Positions 23,701 to 34,599 of a stretch of 64,000 nt of DNA are shown here, piece by piece. Position 1 is the first letter of the stretch; each line of letters starts with the position of its first letter. Made by a program: the position numbers and the translations under genes. The stretch spans positions 2,970,803 to 3,034,802 of the forward strand of contig JAJEKV010000098.1 of NCBI GenBank assembly GCA_021234155.1. The letters are read 5' to 3'. The notes below the pieces were generated by a model that made no database searches, was not told the origin of the DNA, and was given only the letters and a program-made list of their open reading frames with translations. Source of the stretch: Isoetes taiwanensis. Its lineage: Eukaryota; Streptophyta; Lycopodiopsida; Isoetales; Isoetaceae.

Positions 23701-25323
23701 AAAACTTTCGTTTGTTGTCTCTGCAGGTGCAACAAGTTGCGTTACATGTGCTGAAGAATGTGGTGCAGTCAGGAGTTTCTGAAAAGCCAAAAGGAATAAT
23801 GCACAATTGGGCACATTTTCTTATGCATGCCCTTGGAACAGATGTTACCCTCATAGTTTATAATGCTCAGGTGAAATACTATTTTAGAATATGATGTGTT
23901 TGACCAGTTTAGTAGTTTCTGCATTCATCTGTCTGAGCAGTGCTTCTTGCTTCCGTGATATTGTATGAAGAAAGCTCCCTACAAAATCCCTTCTTCATTT
24001 CATTTTAGTTTATATTTGTGATAAATCACATTTTTGTTGTCCAACTACTACAGTCTGCTGCAAGGCACCTAGCGTTAGGTTCAATTGGCTGCATGTACAA
24101 TTTTTGTACAAACTTACTGTTTTAAATGAGAAGCTTTTCTTTGGGTTGCTGCCAGCAAACCTTGTATTGAGTGCATAAACATGCTGGCACCTATTTTGTA
24201 TATTCATTAGGTCCAATAGTGTATTGCCTTCAATTTGTATGGCTACTCTATAAATAGTATACAATAAATAGTGTTTATTCTTTCGTGCATTATCAATCCT
24301 TCCTAGATCTCATATTTTTCCTCTTAAAATGCCCGGGAACTTCACATACCCATGCGTTCCAGATTGAGATTGGAAAATAATTGGTATGCAGGAGATGCTG
24401 ACAGCGGCTTATGCTAATTGCATTGGCGAAGCTCTAAAGTTACTGCTACTTTTGCACTCACTGGTTGAAGGGGAAGATGCCCAACAAAATGTTCTAGCTG
24501 TGCTTATACCAGCAGCTATAGCTGCTGTATCAATTGATTCACAAATTGTGCAGGTAAGCTACATTTCATTTAGCATCCTTTGCAGTTCTCTCTATGCTAG
24601 TGATTATTGCTATTACAGGTGAAAGCTGCATTACAAAGCATTGTCATCAAGCTTATTACTCATCTAGCATCTTTGCCAGAAACAGCAACACAATTTAAGT
24701 CTGTACTAACAGATCTTTCAGCAGAAAACCGCGTGAAGCTACAGGTAATCCACTGCCCCGCCAACCTTCTGACCTCACGCAACTTTTTAGATGGTCTGAG
24801 TTAGAATAGACTTGAAGGATTAAGTGGCTCAAGTTTTCTAAGACATAGTAAAATGTTTTGGAGGATGCATCCTCATTCTCTAAATTATAAGCTCATCAAT
24901 TCTACTCCTTGAGGGATGTTCAGTAAGACTCCGTGAATCACATGTATGTTTGCATTGTTCATTCGCTTTTATCTAAAGAACTTTATGCAGGAAATTGTGA
25001 AGTCGACTATGTTACAAGACAATCCTGCATCTTCTTTGAAGATTAATGCTGGATCTGTACCTCTCTTTCCTCAATTTGGAAAAGTGTCGGTGGCCTCTAT
25101 AGACACAACAACCTCTCAAGTCATTCATCAGAAGGATCAGGAATCAGAGGAAGAATGGGATGATTTTGAAGATGAATTTGTTTCCAGTTCTAATTCCAAT
25201 CCAGATGATGACATAAAAAGTGCTCACAAAGATGTTGAGAATGGAAGTGATGAAAGTGTTGAAACATCTCATGAAAACGATAAAAACGTTCTTAGTGATG
25301 ATGTTGAAGAGCATGCATGCTGA
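4021..25323 (+). CDS. SWEETIE: HEAT-repeat protein SWEETIE / HEATR5 family (5' partial)
   Basis: Large HEAT-repeat protein of the HEATR5/Laa1 family. Animal and yeast members work with the AP-1 clathrin adaptor; Arabidopsis SWEETIE affects sugar and starch balance. Exons whose phases join: 4021 (or 4064)-4153, 4652-4762, 4868-4957, 5029-5109, 5492-5560, 7144-7269, 7382-7485, 8117-8249, 8493-8602, 8710-8826, 8925-9095, 9163-9249, 9337-9430, 13200-13322, 14249-14317, 14399-14503, 15052-15140, 15215-15371, 15487-15636, 15724-15773, 16223-16322, 16389-16445, 16626-16693, 16770-16863, 17093-17244, 17495-17627, 17695-17763, 18681-18737, 18829-18915, 18986-19114, 19192-19386, 19463-19876, 19949-20017, 20432-20529, 20686-20776, 20857-20983, 23400-23665, 23727-23870, 24392-24553, 24619-24744, 24991-25323. 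Recognisable blocks are VRVEAALTLRALAEVDPT, GSIALALGCIHRS-GGMALS, FAPQAVSVH, RVFAAEC and DPDFAGHLLLEQYQ. The tail is acidic (EESEEEWDDFEDEF), as in the family. About 300 N-terminal residues are outside the window. Roughly 26 expected residues between FPQ (exon ending 9430) and TENIRL (13200) are absent or unannotated. No in-frame stop occurs in the listed exons. Confidence 0.9.
5561..7143. other. Long intron with an exon-like relic
   Basis: Intron between exons ending 5,560 and starting 7,144. At about 5,841-6,113 it holds an open stretch bounded by AG and GT, with a frame reading SFSDFFRMETPHCSPFRSP and ending ALEADGKAASK, followed by decayed coding-like sequence to about 6,560. I do not recognise the protein. 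It looks like a fragment of another gene carried in, perhaps by a transposon. The 132-residue minus-strand frame at 6,378-6,776 overlaps it and has no recognisable motif. Confidence 0.3.
7921..8100 (+). mobile_element. Degenerate LINE 3' tail
   Basis: Contains AATAGACGTTAATAAATG followed by a CT-rich run, matching the end signature seen at 243-311, but the hairpin is eroded. It lies in the intron between exons 7,382-7,485 and 8,117-8,249, close to the acceptor of the latter. Confidence 0.4.
10012..11385 (+). mobile_element. Ty1-copia LTR retrotransposon relic
   Basis: Lies in the largest intron of the SWEETIE-like gene. A probable LTR runs from TGTTAGAATG (10,012) to a terminal CA at 10,322. 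It is followed at once by TGGTATCGGAGCC (10,323-10,335), one base off the common initiator-Met tRNA primer-binding site TGGTATCAGAGC. Within the LTR a small palindrome, CTGATCTTCTGCAGATCAG, occurs twice (about 10,165 and 10,262). Near 11,290-11,370 a frame reads ESDLVMHMLRGLPDEYKHLV, a classic copia gag (UBN2) block. The rest is deleted; no second LTR was found. Confidence 0.65.
11726..11895. repeat. Degenerate tandem repeat
   Basis: Two to three imperfect units share GCTAACTGTTAG, AACCAAGAATAGA and GCAACCTTGTTCTAAAGGAC, with the third unit more diverged. It directly abuts the tRNA-like modules at 11,900-12,115 and may be part of the same SINE-like element. Confidence 0.6.
11900..12115 (-). 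mobile_element. Dimeric tRNA-derived SINE-like element
   Basis: Two tRNA-like modules lie head to tail on the minus strand, about 80 bp apart. The first (12,115 to about 12,050) has GGTGGCTCAGTGGTGGGC (A-box region) and GGTTCTGAGTTCAATATCC (B-box region). The second (about 11,970 to 11,900) has GGTAGCTCAGTGATTTAGG, a stem and loop CCTGCTTGCAAGCAG with a potential TGC anticodon, and a B-box-like CTAGGTTCA. Neither has complete acceptor stems, so they are relics or SINE heads and not working tRNA genes. Confidence 0.5.
12541..12860 (-). mobile_element. LINE ORF2 fragment
   Basis: Clear homolog of 1,741-2,040. Shared landmarks in the same order are TTTCTGGTCAT, ACTTCATGA, a GATAT-TCTTC block, AGGTAAAGATGAAATG, CACCATGT-CAAAT and the TTTCC-GCTAACAGG block near the end. 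It is non-coding now and lies in the intron before the exon at 13,200. Confidence 0.6.
13440..14000 (-). mobile_element. LINE fragment in intron
   Basis: Holds TATAGGGTCTATATGAGACC (the family end signature, without a microsatellite) and, at about 13,830-13,890, CATGTTCATGGACAAATAG-TTTCTGGTCA as in the copies at 1,760 and 12,580. Truncated and rearranged; it accounts for most of the intron 13,323-14,248. Confidence 0.5.
14710..15040 (-). mobile_element. LINE 3' end with (GAAA)n tail
   Basis: A pure GAAA run at about 14,716-14,755 is followed by ATTAATGTCTATGTAAGACC and GGGTCTATGAACC, the family end in minus orientation, then 220 bp of LINE 3' sequence. It nearly fills the intron 14,504-15,051, and its inner edge stops a few tens of bases before the acceptor of exon 15,052-15,140. 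Confidence 0.65.
18196..18262 (+). mobile_element. tRNA-like SINE head or tRNA relic
   Basis: CTGGCAGAGTGCTTGTCTTG, then GAAGCAAGAG and GTTCGAGGTCC, line up as D-arm, anticodon arm and B-box of a tRNA-like unit. Part of the T-arm is missing, so it cannot fold as a normal tRNA. It lies inside the intron 17,764-18,680. Confidence 0.45.
18481..18545 (-). mobile_element. Degenerate LINE tail
   Basis: GAAAGAAAGAAAGAAAGGAAGG is followed by TCTATTAATTCTACTGG-TTAGACCGG, a worn copy of the family 3' end in minus orientation. It is in the same intron as the tRNA-like unit at 18,196. Confidence 0.45.
20989..21700 (-). mobile_element. LINE 3' half inserted at a splice donor
   Basis: Minus-strand LINE with the (GAAA)n tail at 20,989-21,005 and the intact end signature (TTAATGTCTACGTGAGACCC, then ATAGGGTCTATGAGG). 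Its coding part matches 1,160-1,670, with SSHQLEI and CHMCNIGEVES-ENFIFLCPAY, a zinc-finger-like LINE ORF2 C-terminus. The tail begins about 5 bases after the donor of exon 20,857-20,983. Confidence 0.75.
21701..23399. other. Remainder of long intron, unassigned
   Basis: No exon with compatible phase or recognisable domain was found here. The frame open at 23,285-23,399 is intronic by my model: the acceptor TTATATCAG at 23,391-23,399 gives a phase match to the previous exon (CP-EEPSEG), while earlier AGs do not. An exon hidden in 21,701-23,399 cannot be excluded. Confidence 0.4.
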
Positions 25324-28219
25324 AGACTGAGAGAAATGATACAGTTTAACGAGGATGATGAGTCAGTGAGAAGCTGAGGTAATGACAAAAAACAGCATTT
25401 GACAAGGATTCCTTCAACTGAGAAGCAAACGCATTCCTCAACTGACATATGGGTCAATTTGTCGTGCCCTGGGAGGCTGGTGCTTTGGTATATTCCGGTG
25501 CTTTTATCATCATTGAAATGTTGGTGGTTTATACGACATGATTATTATTGAAGTGCATGATTATTTCGGGTGTATGTGCGCACCCTACTCTTCAAATATT
25601 TGTATATTAGGACATGACATTTCAATTTTTTTAACGATGTTATATCTGCTTTCCATGATGCAGATATGTATATTAGTGCTTTCTCTCTTATCTCATACGA
25701 TTCATGTTCTTGAAAGTTGCCTCACACTTTTTGGTGACTGTTCTCTCTGGGTAATGAATTTGTACATGAGGAATGTATGTTGTGATGTGCTATAATACCA
25801 TGCATGAGCTTGTGTTATTTCCTCAAGTGTCATTTGGGAAGACAATATAAATCAATGGGACTTGAACCTTGCTCTAACCGGTACATTCCAAAGCGGGCAT
25901 AATATTCAAGTGGCGATTGAATATTCGAAATTGAATGCAATTAGATATTTCAATTCTGAAAGGAGCTAAAGAAAGTACAGAGCTTGTTGCACATGCATGT
26001 TGTAGCAGGCTTGAATTCTATCAAGTTAAAAAGAGTTGTTGTATACCTGTAGTTAAAGTGTCCTGATATTTCCAAAATACATTTTGCATGGCCATCATGG
26101 ATTAAGCCATGAAATGAATGCAGTTCATCTCCTAAGGTTCCCAAAAGATCTTCTTAGTGGCAAACCCTAAGGATGGAGGGGTTGAAATTGGGATACATTC
26201 CAATGGAAGGTGGAAATTTTGGGAAGAAGATGGATTGATGGCTGTGATTGCGGTGCATTTATTGGCCCCCGATTTGGGCTTGGATTCTAGGGGGGTATTG
26301 GACTCGTGACTCCTAATTTCAGGTTGATATTAGGCAAGTCAAATACCTTCAAAATAGGAAATCTCCTTTGACGGAACTGCTACCCCCAAAAAAGAGGGGT
26401 ATTAGACTCGTCTAAACTAAGGTATGTATTGTGCAAGTTGAATACCCCCTTGGTTATCCCACAAGTCAAATACCCCCTACATCCTTATACCTACCTACCT
26501 CTTCAGGCACAAGCCATCCGTTGCTATAAATGGTGCTATCTCTTATTTTTGTCAATTACTTACCTGCATCTTCCTCCTCAAATTGGTCTTCAAAAAAATT
26601 TATATTCATTTCTTCAATTGCTCAGCCATGGAAGTAAATCAAAAAATTGCGCAAACCACCTTCAATTAAAAGGTGGTTTCTGAAGCTCTTCCGCCCTTCA
26701 AACAAGGTAAAAATGGTTGCCAAATCTAAGCTCTCTTCTAGCAAGATTCATAAATCTACTGCACCTTGAGTCTCAATTATTTCCTAGCAAGGAACTATTT
26801 GTCAAGGCTTTGATCAGAATATCAAATGATCAGTTCTTCCAAAAGGAGGTTCTTGTCTAAAGAACTCATAAATCTACTCCTCTAGTGGTCAATTATTTTT
26901 GCACAGGAAATAATTTGTCTAGACTGTGATGGCAGTGATCAAGTGCCTCAGTTTTGATAACATGTAATTTGTAGACGTTTGCAAACTTCAGCCTATAATA
27001 ACCTGAGATTTATCATCATCTTTAGGCTCTAGCTTGTGCTAGAGCTTAGAATGTTCTCTCTGTTCATTCGACCTTGCTTATTACTATGGATGATATGATG
27101 GCATGCAGATACTTAACAGGATAATATCTGTTTCTGAATGCCATATCGCAACATAAAGTTCCTCAAATCTTTTTTGTAGACATTCAATTAGATACTGCAT
27201 TTCGTTGCATATGTTTTCTACTAAGAAGTATTCTTTGTAAAACCAAAAAAACAAACCTATAGTAATTGACCAAAGTCCAAAGGATTTAAACATTTGATCT
27301 GATTTGGACATTAAATTATCATATCATGAGAACCTTGTTAGAATAAAAGTACTTTGGCTTCCATCATAAAATCTAGAACGAGGACCAACGACATGCCAAA
27401 ATGACATGCATCTCAATGCCATAAAGATGGATCGTGAAGAAATGAAAGATATGGAATCATGGGTCCAACACCCTCTGGCATAAACATTTGCCACTATACG
27501 TCCACCACATCAGCCGGGTTTTTTGATCGGAAAAAAAAAAAAAAAACAGAAAGATGCAGGCCGTATATCACGCGAAGGTATTCGGCTTAGGGTTTACTGG
27601 AATCGAAGCCAAAATCCGGAGCCAATATTTCCTTCGGATTGCGGTGCACTGTGGAGGACTTCTCATGTTAAAGCCTTGAAAGATGCTCAAAAGTGTCAGT
27701 TTGTTGGGAGTTATGCATGCTAATTACTAATTAGTTAAAGGTTTAAAAATTAGTTAAAGGCTAAAAATTACTAATTAGTTAAAGGTTTAAGATTTTTGCA
27801 AGGAGAACTGTGGCTTTACGAATTAGACGATTTATGCAGGAATATGAAGTAGGGATCCTTTACAAGGATTGATTGCTTTGTGTAAAAAGAACTTGTGGAT
27901 TTCTTAGAGTGCTCTGGTGCAGTTCAGCTAGACGCCCAACTCTGCAAATGTGATTGCAGACAAAGTAGTTTTTAAAGGGTTTTGCTGAGTGATATTCTCT
28001 TAGGGTTTCAAAAATAATCACAATTATAGGTTCCTTTTTCATTTAGGCCGCAACTGGCAAAGACGCAGTCTTAATATACAAATATGTATGTAGTATTTAT
28101 ATATTTTGTACATGCCAATGGAGAGTTTATTGATGGTCTTACATGCCAAAACTTGGAGACTGCATCAAAAGTCTTTTTCAGCTTTTTGGGGAATGACATC
28201 CCGGCTAAGATATCCAGAT
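25324..28219. other. 3' flank of SWEETIE-like gene, no gene seen
   Basis: The first few hundred bases are the likely 3' UTR; I could not fix a polyadenylation site. Beyond that, AT-rich sequence with only short random frames. A 17-base A run at 27,531-27,547 precedes a short frame (MQAVYHAKVFGLGFTGIEAK, from 27,555) that I do not recognise and that stops after 45 codons. Confidence 0.4.
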
Positions 28220-28221
28220 GA

Positions 28222-28930
28222 ATTGACGTAAAGGACGGCTGGGCCCAATCCAGCCGTCTCATCCAATGTATAGGTGACATGTGTCACCTTTTCTAGGCCT
28301 GAAAGATCGTGCAACATCTTACTCTGCATTCTGCCGCTTCTTACCCTGCGTTCTGACTTTTTACGCCCCATTCCATTCGACTATTTTTTACACCTTTTAC
28401 GATATTTGCTTTTGCAAAGCGGACGTAATGCCGCGCTGGATTGGGCCCCGGCCCTCCTCACGTTAGGTGAAAGCCCTCAGGGCTTGATTAGGATGGTCAA
28501 AGCGGGCCTCGGCGCTTGGCGTCGGCGGCTTTCCCCTCGGAATCAAGCCCCGAGGGGCTCATCTTTATGAGAGGACGGTGGGCCCAATCCAACCGTCCCC
28601 ACCATTCATAACATGACACGTGGCAGTCTTTCTAAGTCTGAAAGTGCCCAATAATTTTACTCGACTTTCCGCTTTTTTTACTCGACGTTCTATTGTTTTT
28701 TACTCCACGTTCTGTTTTTCTTACCTGCTGTTATTCGCCACGTGGCACGCCTAGATTGGCCCCAGCCGATCTTTACGTTAGGGCAAAGGCCCCTGGCTTT
28801 GATTTTACGCCCGGTCAGCGAGCAGCTCTCCGGCTCGTAGCGTTGGCGCTTTCGAGGCGTAAAAACAAGTGGGGCCTTTCCCTTATACGGAGGGGAAGAT
28901 TAATCTCGAATAAAGGCTATGATGGATCGG
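28222..28930. repeat. Twin hairpin-bearing repeat units, GC-rich
   Basis: Two diverged head-to-tail units of about 345 bp (28,222-28,566 and 28,567-28,915). Each starts with a short hairpin: GACGGCTGG / CCAGCCGTC around GCCCAAT in the first, and GACGGTGGG / CCAACCGTC in the second. Each later carries an inverted copy of GGGCCCAATCCA (28,436-28,449; weaker at 28,753-28,766), so each could be a MITE-like TIR unit. Both contain repeated TTTTAC-CNACGTTCTG motifs. The second has CACGTGGC boxes near 28,614 and 28,739. A worn third relative may lie at 29,445-29,610. Confidence 0.6.
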
Positions 28931-31555
28931 TTTATCAGCTTGGGGTGTTAAATTAGGCATGGATTTGGAGCTTAGCAGATTTTCTTTTGTAAGGACCGTG
29001 CAAGTGGCAATATGTCGAATTCTTCGAGCATGCAAGGAACTAAAGTGAAACCCATGTGATCTGGATTAGATAGGTCGAAATTGCATGGAAAGGACCTATT
29101 TATATCTTGAAGTGGTCGTTTTGCCTTGGTTTAAGTTTGTATCAATTGATGATCTAAGCTGCCGAAAGTCTGTGAGCGTCTACTTGCAGTGGCATACCTG
29201 AACAACACCACAAACAAAATTATTTATCATCATATAGCGAGTAATATCCAAATACAACCCAAATAAATGTAAAGATCAATATCTATCTATCTATCTAACT
29301 ATATAAGATTGCTATATGTGGTGAAAGTGGTAATCGGATGGAGAATTCAAGGTTAATGCTACGAGATTCTGTGATTACGTTGCATCCAAACCTGTTTATG
29401 CATATTGGTTGTTTATAGCAAATAGTTTGCATTACAATGCATTCTGCCCTTTCTCCAATGGCCCTTCGTCGCGTGGCACAGTTTCTTCAAGAATATTAAA
29501 AGGCAATTTTCTTGGTTTTTTCCGTCACCTTCTGTACTGTTCACGTCACATTCTGGACTGTTTACATCACATTCTGGTTCTTTATCTAACATCGAGCTTC
29601 TTTACTTTATATTCTGGATGGCAGAATGCATAATAAGTTATTTTTACATATACAGAAAGGCCATTGAATTGTTTTGCATGAAATGCTGTTTCTACGTGGT
29701 CACTGTGAAATATTCTAAAAAGATGGCTAGCAACTTAACTGTGATCATGCTACTGGGCAAGAGTATGCTGATGAGATGCAAAAAAAATGCGATCCAGCAC
29801 TTAGATGAGCACCCTGCATCTACTATTCTATCATAATATTCCACTTGTCATTCATTGTCATTCATTGGAGCTGTTATATGTTTCTATTGATTATCTAATT
29901 ATCATGTGCCATGTTTCTATTGATTATCTAATTATCATGTGCTAGTACCAGTAACACCTTAAATAAGCTGCCATATGGGGTGCTATATGAGTGCTGTCAA
30001 CATGTGTCCGGACGCCTACTTTTGCACCCCACCAGCATACTTTTGCCAACTGTTAATCTAGAAGCCCATTTTTTCTTTATTGTATTTGGACCGATGACTT
30101 CTATACTTCTGATGTTAGATCAGATTCAAAAGAAAGAAAGATTTATTTGGTAAAATGTGCTTTACGAAACCAACATGTGGAATCGTTCTTGCACTGGCCT
30201 CTTTCAAAAATTAGGAAACTGCTCTTCCATTGACAAAAAAAGAAATTATAATCTGCCATCTTTTATGTTACACGAATAGGGTTATGTTACACCTTTTTAG
30301 CATGATTCGTGAAGCATAGTTTTTGGTAAGCCCCACATACGATTGCATCTGTTGCAATTCGCTTTGTTATGTGGATAAACTGTTGAGGTCATTTCCATTT
30401 CCAGTATACTTTTACTTTATTATCTCTGGTTATGAATCTAAGGTAAAATGTGATTTATTGTTGAGAAATATATGCTGCAACCAGCCTACTGATGTTGTGC
30501 TGTAAGAAGGCTACGCATGTTGATTTGGCAGAACTAGTTTGGTGAATTGATTGCCTAATTTGATGAGGAAGTCATGCCCTCAGCCTTCTTACTTTAAGCA
30601 GTGGAATTTGTGAGGTAGTAAATTAGGTATATCTTTCTCGCATTTAATTTGTAGTTAATTTTATCTGTTAGAAACAATCTCCAAAATTGAAAGTTATGCT
30701 TAGGTGAATCAAGGGAGGGTCAAGTTCAATTTGCTTCATGTTTACATAATGTAAACTATCTCAATTTGATGGTATTTTTTTATACAAGGTAAGCCCCCCC
30801 TCCCCCTTCCCCTTTTTCTTCCAATAAGACCACACTAAAACCTTTATATCTTTTATTAGCTAATAATGTATCATTATATGAATTAGAAAAATTTGGTGTG
30901 AAAAGTCCTTTAATTTATTTATTTGTAATCATTACTGAACTTCGTGATATTGTCCTCCATTCATTACTACACATTGTTGAGTCTTGGCCTATAATGGTGT
31001 AATCAACACACCTTTTGAACCTTTTAATGTGTTCATCCTATAATTAGATCTTGTGTAGATCTAGATAATGCATGGTTTAGTTATAATATATTTAATTTGA
31101 TAGAATAAGTTTCTATGTAGAGTTAAGTACAAAGCATCATTTACTATCCTTATGAGTCTATAAATGGGGTTTATTTGGGCACTTTAACCTTTATTTTTGT
31201 TTTAAATTCCATACAATAATTTCTTTAGTTAATAACGATAACATATGACATCTAAAAAATTCTTTGAACTATAGCTCATATTGTCATCAAAATTTCAATT
31301 AATATAAAAAACACTATATGAATGGGGTTGACCTAGTTATTATAGCAAATTTGACTCTCTACCTTCGATAGCTCAAGCCTTCCTCGATGATCTCACCGAT
31401 CTAAGAAGCTGAATAATCTTCTGCTTGGTACGATCACATAAGCCCGAAGGAGTAATTCAGGAGACTTGATGGATGAACATAAGCAAGAATGACAAAGACA
31501 CAATATTGTATTTTCGTGTATTTTTCTTAGCCCATCCAACCTTATGAAATTAGAT
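28931..31555. other. Gene-free AT-rich stretch
   Basis: No supported gene. Holds a short ATCT microsatellite (29,281-29,297), a 33-bp tandem duplication of TGTTTCTATTGATTATCTAA (29,880-29,942) and very AT-rich DNA from 30,600 to 31,350. Confidence 0.4.
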
Positions 31556-31559
31556 ATCA

Positions 31560-32725
31560 TATTCACAACATACATAAGCCAGTTTCATTTTTTGTACTAG
31601 AGAAAGTTCAGGTCGAGGAAATTCCACGAGGGAATTTCCCGAGGCGACGCCCAAGCGGCGAAGCCGCAGTGCCGTTGAGTCTGATGACACCGCCGGGGAA
31701 TATTCCTGAAATTTCCATCCTTCTGCTTGTTCCGGCGGATCATTTGTGTGAGAAGATCCATCTACTAACTCGAGGTTTGATAAAAAAAAAACACTTTTTT
31801 TTTTTTTTTTTTTTTTGAATGAAGAGCTTTAAAAGCATAAAGGATTAATTGAAGCAGAAAATCAGAGCTTGATCTCAGTTCTTGAAAAGCGTTACACTGC
31901 CAGAAGTGAAGAATCTATAAGAAAAAATCATGAGAACGGTGAAAAAGGGCAAAGAAGATCATTCCTTAGGAACAAGAAGTGTCTAAACAAAAAAATAAGC
32001 AAATAATTGTCCTAGTTACAAGATCTTCTGCATGTTCTGAATCTGCAAGCACTACATCTCGATGCAAGAAGCAGTATAAGCCACAAGAAAAGCTCTTGCA
32101 CACCAGATTTTAGCAACATCTAGAGCTCTTTTGGAGTTTCCCACAATCTAAGAACAAAAAAAACAAGTCTTAAAAGAGAGAGTGAGAGAAACCCCCCTTC
32201 CTCTGCGATTCTCTGAGTTGGAGTTTTATCTTGTTATCCTTTACGTCACAGCTCTATACACTAAGAAAATCAGCTTTCATGCATTCATTCCAACTCAGAG
32301 TTGTGGGATCCCTTCCTTCATTGGGTAACCCTCTGTAAACATAGAACTCTGCAATAGAGTTTGCGACCCTCATATCCTATTATCAAAAAAAGGAAAAGCA
32401 ACAAATAACTAGCAATCGGCATATATCTTTTAAAAACAAAAGGAAACGAAATGCAAACAAATCAACAAAGGAAGGGAAATCAACGAATTTAAGACTTTAC
32501 CTTTTCCCCGAATCCGCTGGAGTCTGTTGAATCGAAGGTAGGGATATTTTCATCTAAATTGTCTAGATTGAAATGCATGCTCATTTCGGCATCCATAACA
32601 CTTAAACGATGAAAATCGATCATCAGTGCAGAAGCTATGATTCGATTTCGACAGCAGAAGTCATGATTCCTCTTCTCCTCTGACGCATGATCACAGAGAG
32701 CTCTGGCGCGAAGAAGGCACGAAAT
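31560..32725 (-). CDS. Possible small unidentified gene, two exons
   Basis: Weak candidate. A minus-strand frame from about 32,725 includes MSMHFNLDNLDENIPTFDS and ends GFGEK at a good donor (AAG|GTAAAG, near 32,510). About 700 bp further on the same strand, a locally GC-rich stretch (31,600-31,775) has an open frame with DPPEQAEGWKFQEYSPAVSS and LVEFPRPELSLVQKM, with coding-like composition. The acceptor and phase joining the two are not clear, and I recognise no domain. It could equally be a gene fragment or chance. Confidence 0.25.
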
Positions 32726-33198
32726 TTTCATGACGGGCAATGACGGATCAGATAATTTAAGAAAAAAAAAACTATTAAAAAAACGTACGAGGGTAAGACA
32801 AGGTGAAGAGAATTTATCAGTATGGAGTAAAAAATAAGGAGGTGAGAACAAATTTTGCAAGAGTATTTGCATGGCAGCATATAAGTAGGGCTACTTTAAA
32901 CCCTGAACAATTCAAAGTTAACTGGGCATACTTTGCTTGGTGGTCATTGCGAATTTCAAGAGGAATAACCAAACCAGGAGTGGTGTGCATGAGAAGAGTT
33001 TGACAAATATAGCTAAATATAGCACTTGAGGGAGAATTTTACAACTACAACTATAATCAAATCTTTGGCTAGTAATTGGCCTTTACAGATGGAGTAAGTG
33101 GCTGTTTAATTTGTGGCACGGGCTTTTGTGCAGATTATGCTTTGCACGTAGAATTAGTTTGCGGCCACAAATACCACTTTTTCTGCTTTTAAATTCGC

Positions 33199-34593
33199 AT
33201 GGAAAACTTGCAGTACTACGTGTGCAAGATTGCATTTCCTGCAGATTTGTATTTGGAGTTGGGATACTCAAACTATATGGCAGATGAAGTTAACAATGAT
33301 GACGCTAGTGGCGGTGGTAGTGAGGAAGCTACAGACAATGAATATGAGGATTCCACACATATCGTCGTCCCGAGAAATTGGAAATGAGGAGAGGGCCTCA
33401 AACTCGATCAATGTGCAGTCCAAAGAAAGGTACGTGTCTCTTTGTCTGTTAGTTCTCAAATTGATAGTAATTTCTACTACATTTCATAGTTAAAGTTAGG
33501 AAGACATCGAGAAAGGAAGCAAGAAGTGATATTGCAGGTATCGAAGAAATTCAGACCTCTAGACCTCTGCCAATGGTATGCAACTCTTGTCTTTAATTTC
33601 TATCTTTTTTGAGCTCACTGATCCTTGTCTGTAGTCAAAGAAACTCAAGCACATGAAGAAGATGTTGTAGGCAAAGGAACTTTAGCACAAGAAAAAGCTG
33701 AAGCAGATGGTGGAGCACCTCAAGAAGAGCCCATTGCAGTAGATGAAGCAGTAACCCAACACACCAAATTGGGAAGAAAGAGAATTCCAAAACATTTCAA
33801 CCCTCCTGCTCCACAATATGAAGCTCGAGCAGCCAAGTAAATAAAGGGCAAAAGTGTGAGGACTGTCAAAAACCCAAAGGTTTTCCAACAAGATGCTAGA
33901 AGGTTTACTTACAGCAGGTGTTGCAACTTCAATAGGTTCAATCCTAGCACCTGCAAATAATAGGCAAATTTGAGCTCACTTTTATGTAATCATGCTACAT
34001 TTCTAAACCTTGACTACCTAAGTCAAAAGATTTACTTGCAGCAGGTATTGCAACTTCAACAGGTCCAGTCCTAGCACCTGCAAATAATAGGTAAATTTGA
34101 GCTCGCTTTTATGTAGTCATGCTGCATCTCTATTTCTTGATTACCTAAGTCAGAAGGTTTACTTGCAACATTGAGGTTTAGGAATTTAGCATGATTACAT
34201 AAATTGAGCTTTGATTTACCCATAATTTGCAGGTGCTAATTCTAGTCAGAGAACTGAATCTTGGAATTCTAACTAAAAAGTAGATTCTTAGAATTCTAGC
34301 CAAATCAAAAATCTGTGGTACCCCACTTCCAGCATGAACTTCCAGTTTCAGAATAGTGTTTCTTCTCAACTTATCCACCCTGTGCTAAACTTGCCTGATA
34401 CCATTCCATCCATAGTCAGCTTGTTCAAAAGCCCCCTGCTCAAGAAACAGTACAAGCTGATCTACATGTTGCATAACAAACTGAACAACAAGCTAACCAA
34501 CATGAAGCACAACAAACTGCAGAAAGTAGTGATTCAGACACAGTCTTGGATGAAAATATGACATTGCATCAGTTTATCAAAGATCTTGATTGA
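33199..34593 (+). pseudogene. Decayed Gln/acidic-rich transposon-like frame
   Basis: Pieces of one reading frame are recognisable by composition: NNDDASGGGSEEATDNEYED (33,290-33,349), then GRKRIPKHFNPPAPQYEARA (33,769-33,828), then a Gln-rich end EQQANQHEAQQTAESSDSDT closing DENMTLHQFIKDLD and a stop (34,440-34,593). In-frame stops fall at TAA and TAG where CAA or CAG would fit. The function is unknown. Its position beside a degraded transposase-like gene suggests an accessory transposon protein. Confidence 0.4.
33901..34160. repeat. Tandem repeat, period about 126 bp
   Basis: Two units and the start of a third. Each begins AGGTTTACTT or AGATTTACTT, runs through GCAGGT-TTGCAACTTCAA and CCTAGCACCTGCAAATAATA, and ends near TACCTAAGTCA. 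The repeat interrupts the decayed frame at 33,199-34,593. Confidence 0.8.
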
Positions 34594-34599
34594 AGCAGA

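Noticed and set aside
28274-28956. Open frames across the GC-rich twin repeat as genes
   Set aside because: GC-rich DNA has few stops by chance; frames differ between the two homologous units, which argues against selection for protein.
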